A DNA stretch of 34,812 bases, taken from Gracilaria domingensis (taxonomy: Eukaryota; Rhodophyta; Florideophyceae; Gracilariales; Gracilariaceae). Every line of letters begins with the position of its first letter. Within the stretch, counting starts at the first letter, position 1. A model generated the notes under the pieces. The model was not told the DNA's origin and ran no database searches. It saw nothing but the letters and a program-made list of their open reading frames with translations. Below are positions 29,389 through 34,812 of the stretch, piece after piece. Location: assembly GCA_022539475.1 (NCBI GenBank), contig VCMS01000424.1, positions 1 through 34,812 on the forward strand. The letters run 5' to 3'. Made by a program: the position numbers and the translations under genes.

Positions 29389-30261
29389 ATGTATAACTCA
29401 GAAGTTAGAGCCCAAGAAGTAACTCCTCAGCAGCTGGCTAACGAAATATTCGAAAATGGCTACGCCGTGATTAGTGATGTTGACGGTACTCTGAAAAGAG
29501 CTGGGGAGAACATTCCTGCCGAAACAGTCAAATGCATGAAGTACATCAACGCACTCGTTGGTTTCGGAATTGCTACTGGGCGAGATATAGAGGATGCCGA
29601 GAGTTTCATGGAGCACCTGGGTGGCTACACTTTTGGCATCTCTGGAAACCAAGGCGCACGGGTGAGATTATCCAATGGTACCGAAATTGATCAGGACCTT
29701 GACAGGGAAGGCTACGAAAGATGTGCAGCCGAACTTGAGAGACTTGAACTCTCCTTAAATGAATCGCACGGACTTCACGAAGAGCGTCAACAAGCAGTGG
29801 TGAGCACTAGAAAAGACAGTGGACTCCCTAACTTCACGTACAATGGACTGTCGAAGTGGAAAACAGAAGTTAACTCCGGTATTTCAAAAGTGTTGACATC
29901 CTTTCCGAACCTGGTTGCGTACCCTCAAGATGAAAACTGTGACATAGGGGACATTCGTTTCACGAAAAATAGTGGGGCGCTAGCCTTGGTTGAAAACGAC
30001 CCCCAGTTCGACACACATTTAATCGTTGCTTTCGGGAATGCTTCCAATGATGGCCCTCTATATGAAATAGCAACCCTGGCAGTTCATGTGAAGGGAGAAG
30101 ACCATCCAGCAGCGGTAACATATCTTGTTGATGGGGTGGAGGACGTGCATGAGACCATCAGAAGGGTGCCAGAACTGTACAGGTACAGAAAATGCAAGTG
30201 TCAATGGTTTAGAAATGCTCTTGGAATTTGTTTCAAGTGCTACGATGCCTGTAATACTTAG
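29389..30261 (+). CDS. HAD-superfamily (Cof/IIB-type) phosphatase, 290 aa
   Basis: The start at 29389 (MYNSEVRAQEVTP) fits the paralogue on the opposite strand, which begins similarly just before ANGYGILS; an earlier in-frame ATG at 29272 adds an unconserved leader. Motif I is VISDVDGTL with both Asp residues, at about residues 28-36. Motif II is the Thr of IATGRD at about 60. Motif IV is FGNASNDGPLYE at about 225-236. These are the hallmarks of Mg-dependent HAD phosphatases with a C2-type cap, such as sugar-phosphate phosphatases. The substrate cannot be told. The Cys-rich tail (KCKCQWFRNALGICFKCYDAC) is unusual and could bind metal or a membrane. The gene is intact and convergent with a broken copy. 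Confidence 0.8.
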   Translation: MYNSEVRAQEVTPQQLANEIFENGYAVISDVDGTLKRAGENIPAETVKCMKYINALVGFGIATGRDIEDAESFMEHLGGYTFGISGNQGARVRLSNGTEIDQDLDREGYERCAAELERLELSLNESHGLHEERQQAVVSTRKDSGLPNFTYNGLSKWKTEVNSGISKVLTSFPNLVAYPQDENCDIGDIRFTKNSGALALVENDPQFDTHLIVAFGNASNDGPLYEIATLAVHVKGEDHPAAVTYLVDGVEDVHETIRRVPELYRYRKCKCQWFRNALGICFKCYDACNT

Positions 30262-30312
30262 CTATGATATGAGATCTCAGTAATAAAAGTGTGTATATAT
30301 CTCAATACCCTT

Positions 30313-31190
30313 TTATGAATCATGGTGGTTTTTATCGTGCTGCTTTTCCTCGTAGCCATACAACAGAGCCACCAACATAATTGTCGAATGTACATCCTCC
30401 ACGCTTTCGAACAGGTTGTGTACTCCACCCGGGATACAATCTTCTTTGACGTGAACGCCGTACACGCCTACCTCATGCAAAGGCCCGTCGCTCAAAGCAC
30501 TTCCGAACGTCACGACGTCATCCGTATCAATAAATCTCGGTTCATTATCCACAAGATTTTCTCCTCCGCTTCCTTTTGTGTATCGCTTGTCCACAATTTC
30601 TCAACTTTTATCGCCGGGATAGATAACAAACGCATCCATCTTCTGCAACAGGTTCCCAATAGCAGAATCCACTTCTTCTTTCCACTGCCACAGTTTGTTG
30701 TACACGAAATTGGGAACGCCACTATCACTTCTGGTCTCCACGAACCCCTTGTCATCATCATTCACAATACCATGCCTCCTATTCAAATCCCTTGCCAGGA
30801 ACAGTAGTCCGTCAACAGTGTGGTCAAGGGTGTGATCATTGAATGCACCCTTAATTTCCCTCTGTCAGAGAAACGCAGGAAAGCTCCATAATTCGCCGAG
30901 ACACCAAACTTATAGTCTCCGAGTCCTTCCATTTTCCCCTCCACGTCGCCCACATCACCCCCTGTGACAAGTCCGAAACCAACACGTTCGTCAATGAACT
31001 TCATACACTTCACAACTTCTTCTGGAATTGACTCTCCTTCTCTTCTCAACGTTCCATCAACGGAACTTAATATACCGTAACCATTGGCATATATGAACTT
31101 AGACAAGGTATTTGGTGAAATTTCCGCCAAGTCTCTCTGTTCCTCTGCCATTTTTCCTGATACAGTCACCATACTGCCCAAGTACCGCAT
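30313..31190 (-). pseudogene. Broken HAD phosphatase paralogue
   Basis: This is a diverged copy of the gene at 29389-30261, on the other strand and tail to tail. Shared landmarks include VKCMKFIDERVGFG, DSGVPNFVYNKL, VDNEPRF and DGPLHEV. It has a -1 frame change near 30858 at a GGG run and an in-frame TGA at 30603-30601. The catalytic nucleophile is also lost: SDVDGT of the intact copy reads SSVDGT. Motif II reads VTGGD instead of ATGRD, and motif IV FGSALSDG instead of FGNASNDG. Loss of these residues means the copy would be inactive even if the frame breaks were sequence errors. Confidence 0.8.
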
Positions 31191-31485
31191 AGACAGGAAC
31201 TGTATAGACTTCTCAGTTTCATACTTCTCTTAAAAGCAACCTTAAGTGCAGTTTCAGAAATGTTAGGACGCTACATGTTCAATTGCGAATTGACTGGTGC
31301 CACCAATGATGTTAACGATACCGAGCATTTGGCATGTTGCAATTAGACGCAACTGGACCAAAGACGTTTGACATTTGTTCAATTACCAGCCTGCCGCACC
31401 TTTTCTTTGTTCATATGTAAGCCTTGTAATAGTATACTACTCTTAATACTCGCAAGACACACATAATTTACTAATCATCTCATTC
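31191..31485. other. Intergenic; no recognised gene
   Basis: AT-rich spacer between the start of the broken phosphatase copy and the end of the oxygenase-like frame, both on the minus strand. No motif is called. Confidence 0.5.
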
Positions 31486-33437
31486 TCATCCACTTCGAGG
31501 CGCTCGCAGCCTCATTATTGGCAAATCGTCATCACTACTACTCTCGAGCACTTCGGTTCTACCGGCGTCCGCTTCCACACCAATCTCCACGACCACTTGG
31601 TCTTCGTCCATGTCAACCGCCCCACCCTCCTTATCGGACAACAGTTCATCCTCCGCCTCCTCCTCCTCGTCACCATTGACAAACGTGGGTCGGAATCCCG
31701 CACCCGATGAACAGCATCAGGTAGTGCGTAGCCCTCTGGTACCATGTACATGTGGTATCTAACCAGCAAATCCATAGACTCGGGCCTATCCACCTTGTCC
31801 TTCCCACTTGCTCCAGCATGTGTCACATCACCACGGCCCACGAATACAGAGTACGGTGGGATGATTATCTTCTTCGCTGGATACACCTCAGACATCACTC
31901 GCAACTGTTGGTTGTTCATCCCCACCAGTTGATGGCTTCCAGCGCTCACCCAGAGAGGAAAGCCCTCTTTCCCAGAGGCCATTACAAAGTATCCGGGGTT
32001 GCCAGTATTCATTGTTTCCTTCGTAACCAGACCACTGAAGTCGGTGTGCAGCGTCTGGCGCTTGCACTTTCTCGTCGTCCCCAGAAATCGACCACCAGTT
32101 TTCGGAGTGTACATCTTCACAGCTTCCCTTTCATTGTCCCATAGTCCCAAAGCCGCAGCAATTGTACCCATTCGAACATGAAGTAAATCACGCGACCTTA
32201 CAACCCACCTGAGCTCCTCATTATCCTCCGGCTTCTCCACCCGTGTCGACATCACTCTCCCCTCAAATGGTCCATCGCTACCGTCCTTCCATCCTTCATC
32301 ATCGTTGATTATTTGAACAAACGACTTCTGTTCCTCTCCTTTCCGTATATCCGGCATCGCTCCATACTCATTCTCGAAGAAGTCCACCAACTTCCCCGAC
32401 ACATCTCCGAACTCCCGAACTTCTTCCAACTCCTCCCATTTAGGGACACCATTATCCGTCGCAAAGCCATCAAGCACGCAATATCCATTCTGCCTTAGCT
32501 CAGCTTGCATTCGGGCGAAGAACATTTGCCCAAATTCGTCATGCTCCTTCGCAGCAACCCACAGCACCTCTTCATCATCCATACCTGTCGGTCGAGTACG
32601 AGGATACTGCATACCAAATGTCTCCGCCCGTAGGCGATGTTCAGCCCTTGCAGCGTGCCAAAAGACAAGATGGTGTACATCTCTGAGATTCGAGACACTT
32701 AGCAGCTCCGACCTATGTCCCTTCGGCAAGTGAATGACTCTGAGCCAGGGGTCCTTGTGCTCAATTACGTTCTTCCCTTGCCATTCCTGCGGTCTCAGCC
32801 TGGCATACCCGCACCATGATGGGTTCAGTGGGCCATCATATGGGTCACCTCGAACAAGTCCGTGCTCCTCAGATTCCGGAAGAGCTGTAGGTAACTCGTC
32901 ATCAAATGACCCCCCACCTGTCTCTTGCTGATCGTCTGGCGCAGCATCTTTCTCGACGGTGACAACCCGTGGAACTGTCACAGAAAGAAGCTCTTCGTCA
33001 TCCACAAATGCAGAACTGCCTGCGTTCTCTGCATTCGCTCCCTCTCCCAATGCCACGAACTGAACCTTCATCGACCTTCCTCTCAGCACATGTTCATTTA
33101 GTTGAGACATCAGGTCATCCGGTGTCATGCTGTTCAGAGTAGATCTCATCTGTTGTGTGAAAGTCTTTCTCCGTTTCTTCCTCGGCGGAGCCCGCTGTTC
33201 TTCTTCAGAGCTATCCAGAACTTCTATGGCACCTCGATTTCGGCCGTGCTCAATTTCCCTATAACTCACCTGCGCCCGTTCTCGTGCACTTCTTCGCGGC
33301 TCCCCTTCTTCACTGGCAGATGTTGCAGCAGCAGCAGCGGGAGTCCTCCTCTTCGTCACGGACTGCTTCACTGGTGCGGGGGCGGAATTACCTTGAGCAT
33401 CGTCCGCAATCGATTCTGAACGGAAGTCGTGGCAGTT
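31486..33437 (-). CDS. 2OG-Fe(II) oxygenase-like region (second part of a probable ParB-oxygenase fusion)
   Basis: The main frame runs from an upstream stop at 33438-33440 to 31515. It has no ATG before residue 75 (counting from GTG at 33371), so it probably does not start on its own. It begins with a Ser/Glu linker and a strong NLS-like PRKKRRK. Near 291-303, ELRQNGYCVLDGF resembles the usual entry to a double-stranded beta-helix oxygenase. Iron ligands are likely His442 and Asp444 (QTLHTDF) and His518 (GRGDVTHAG), and the 2-oxoglutarate Arg is likely 538 (LVRYHMY). Near 31705 a -1 shift leads to an acidic tail (GDEEEEAEDELLSD ... SSSDDDLP) that stops at 31486; without the shift the tail becomes Arg/Trp-rich and unnatural. 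Substrate unknown; a nuclear nucleic-acid or protein hydroxylase is inference. Confidence 0.6.
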
Positions 33438-34789
33438 CTAATTGAGTTCGTCCTGCTCCGAACACGCGGCAATGTGTTGAAGTTCACAACTTGTCCCAAA
33501 AGGAACTGATACACAGCTGCGTTGTTGTCTGGGTCTTCAACGTCATCTTCATTCGATGGAGCAGAAAGACTGACTTCGCGTTTCAGGAACACTTCCATGG
33601 ACTCTTCCTCGTTCAGTTCATTCCTCACTGCTCTAGCCGCGCGGAACAGAGACACTGCTCTATCATAAAAGAAACCTCGAACCTCCTCAAAGCTTTTCCA
33701 TTGCTTTGTCTTCGTCGACTTGCCCTTCAATAGAAACATCTGAAGACAATCAAGAATGAAGGAAAACTCCTCGGCATCCAAAACATATAGCGGAGTATGG
33801 GACAGATGTGTGAGACCTATGTCACTCACAGTCTCACATATATCCTCGAAATGGGCCAGCATTCCCTCACGAGACATGAGTTGCAGGGCGACATTGGCAT
33901 ATCTCAGGTACTGACGCTCTTGCACAGTCCCAATCAGTTGGCTCTCCTTCAACACTTCTGTCACTTCTGCAGGATCCACGTCTGCCGGCGTCACCCCCTC
34001 AACATCTTCAATTAGAATGGCGACCACACTAACTATAGAGTGTATCTTGTCTGCAAACATCATCCTTCGCATGGTACTCGTCGACTCATTGAGGTACGAA
34101 GCAACACATAACAATTCCTTCATCCCAATGGGCCTCCCATCTCTTCGTATCAGCAGATTGCAACGCCAAAACTTGGCTAATCGCTTCCACTTCGGTGCAC
34201 CAGTCGCTGCCAAATATTGTATAGCTTTCAGACGATGCAAACCATCTACAATGAAGCACTTCTTCGTTAGGCGTCCCTTGTCAGTATCCCTCTCTCCCGT
34301 AGTAGCATCTTGTAAGGCCACCACTGGAGAACCCATCGACTGCAATATCCCCCGCTCCTCCATACTCTTCACAAGGGCTTCAACGTGGCGTTTACTTACT
34401 CCACGGAGTAAATTGGGCGGAGTGTCCACCAGAGTGATGTCAACAGTAACAACAACCATCCGGTACTGATTGAGGTTCACCTTTGGTACCTTCTGACGAA
34501 TTCGTCTGTACGTCTTGCTCCGAGTAGGTGTCCCTTGTGTTCCAGACCGCTCGCCAGAAACACTTGAACGTGCCATTCTTGCGGACAGAAGCACAACGTC
34601 ATCGTCCTGCTGCTCCGCAGTTTCTGGTGCAGTTTGGGGTACAGATGGACCAGCTCCTTGCGCGGATTGCGCATCCGCGTCTGGAAGGGGACCTTTCATG
34701 ATCTCATCTTCCTCCTCTTGCACAGCCGTCCCCTGCTGAACCGTCTGTTTCGACGCAGAAGTTCCCCTTGTGTCGACGGTCTGATTCAT
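33368..34789 (-). CDS. ParB-like nuclease-fold protein, 473 aa
   Basis: The start ATG is at 34789-34787, 24 bases from the window edge. An acidic, low-complexity N-terminus is followed at about 105-195 by a ParB/sulfiredoxin-type fold: VTVDITLVDTPPNLLRGV, then VEALVKSMEERGILQS and FIVDGLHRLKAIQYL. The DGLHR at about 182-186 takes the place of the GERR/GxHR signature used for nucleotide binding. The rest is helical and not recognised. The stop TGA at 33370-33368 overlaps the next frame, whose first usable GTG shares bases with it. The downstream frame lies in -1 phase and is open for 68 bases upstream of this stop. A single fused protein of about 1,100 residues is therefore plausible. ParB folds are rare in eukaryotic nuclear genes. 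Confidence 0.7.
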   Translation of the reverse strand: MNQTVDTRGTSASKQTVQQGTAVQEEEDEIMKGPLPDADAQSAQGAGPSVPQTAPETAEQQDDDVVLLSARMARSSVSGERSGTQGTPTRSKTYRRIRQKVPKVNLNQYRMVVVTVDITLVDTPPNLLRGVSKRHVEALVKSMEERGILQSMGSPVVALQDATTGERDTDKGRLTKKCFIVDGLHRLKAIQYLAATGAPKWKRLAKFWRCNLLIRRDGRPIGMKELLCVASYLNESTSTMRRMMFADKIHSIVSVVAILIEDVEGVTPADVDPAEVTEVLKESQLIGTVQERQYLRYANVALQLMSREGMLAHFEDICETVSDIGLTHLSHTPLYVLDAEEFSFILDCLQMFLLKGKSTKTKQWKSFEEVRGFFYDRAVSLFRAARAVRNELNEEESMEVFLKREVSLSAPSNEDDVEDPDNNAAVYQFLLGQVVNFNTLPRVRSRTNSIRTATTSVQNRLRTMLKVIPPPHQ

Positions 34790-34812
34790 CGCAGGAAGAA
34801 GCCTTTTTTCGA

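Noticed and set aside
31515..31690. Arg/Trp-rich C-terminus of the oxygenase-like frame
   Set aside because: The -1 frame of the same DNA gives a coherent acidic tail, so the Arg-rich reading is probably out of frame.

Overview
This window looks like repeat-rich nuclear DNA of a photosynthetic eukaryote, most plausibly a red macroalga. The evidence is a broken plant-type phytoene desaturase gene with a transit-peptide-like start, genes with no visible introns, an intact Copia LTR retrotransposon, and relics of several other mobile elements. The species is an inference; nothing in the sequence names it.

Layout. 1-1215: dispersed-repeat end and three fold-back hairpins. 1216-2949: decayed transposase-like gene, probably KDZ/Plavaka type. 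4573-5111: tandem array of long palindromes built on GTGTTAGGGT. 5112-7419: very GC-rich, degenerate, unidentified coding-like DNA. 7420-7934: phytoene desaturase pseudogene (minus). 8130-8600: inverted copy of a repeat also present at 25137-25575. 8613-15482: complete Copia element with matching 786-bp LTRs, a 5-bp target duplication and one 1344-codon gag-pol frame. 15488-18190: sparse unassigned DNA. About 18190-24640: relic of a Ty3-like element (protease and start of reverse transcriptase, minus strand), remarkably dense in tiny hairpins. 25579-26508: coiled-coil gene in a repeat, broken by one TGA. 26833-34789: the most gene-like part. It holds a ribulose-phosphate 3-epimerase fragment, a ketopantoate-reductase-like gene, a HAD phosphatase gene tail-to-tail with a broken paralogue, and a ParB-fold plus 2OG-Fe(II)-oxygenase-like locus.

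The metabolic genes share no pathway or operon. The strongest candidate for an undescribed system is the ParB-like/2OG-oxygenase locus at 31486-34789. Its two large frames overlap by a -1 shift, and a second -1 shift joins an acidic C-terminal tail, so it is probably one fused nuclear protein. Second is the micro-hairpin-studded Ty3-like relic. Four separate gene breaks in the window all need a -1 shift, so base-level assembly error must be excluded before invoking recoding.
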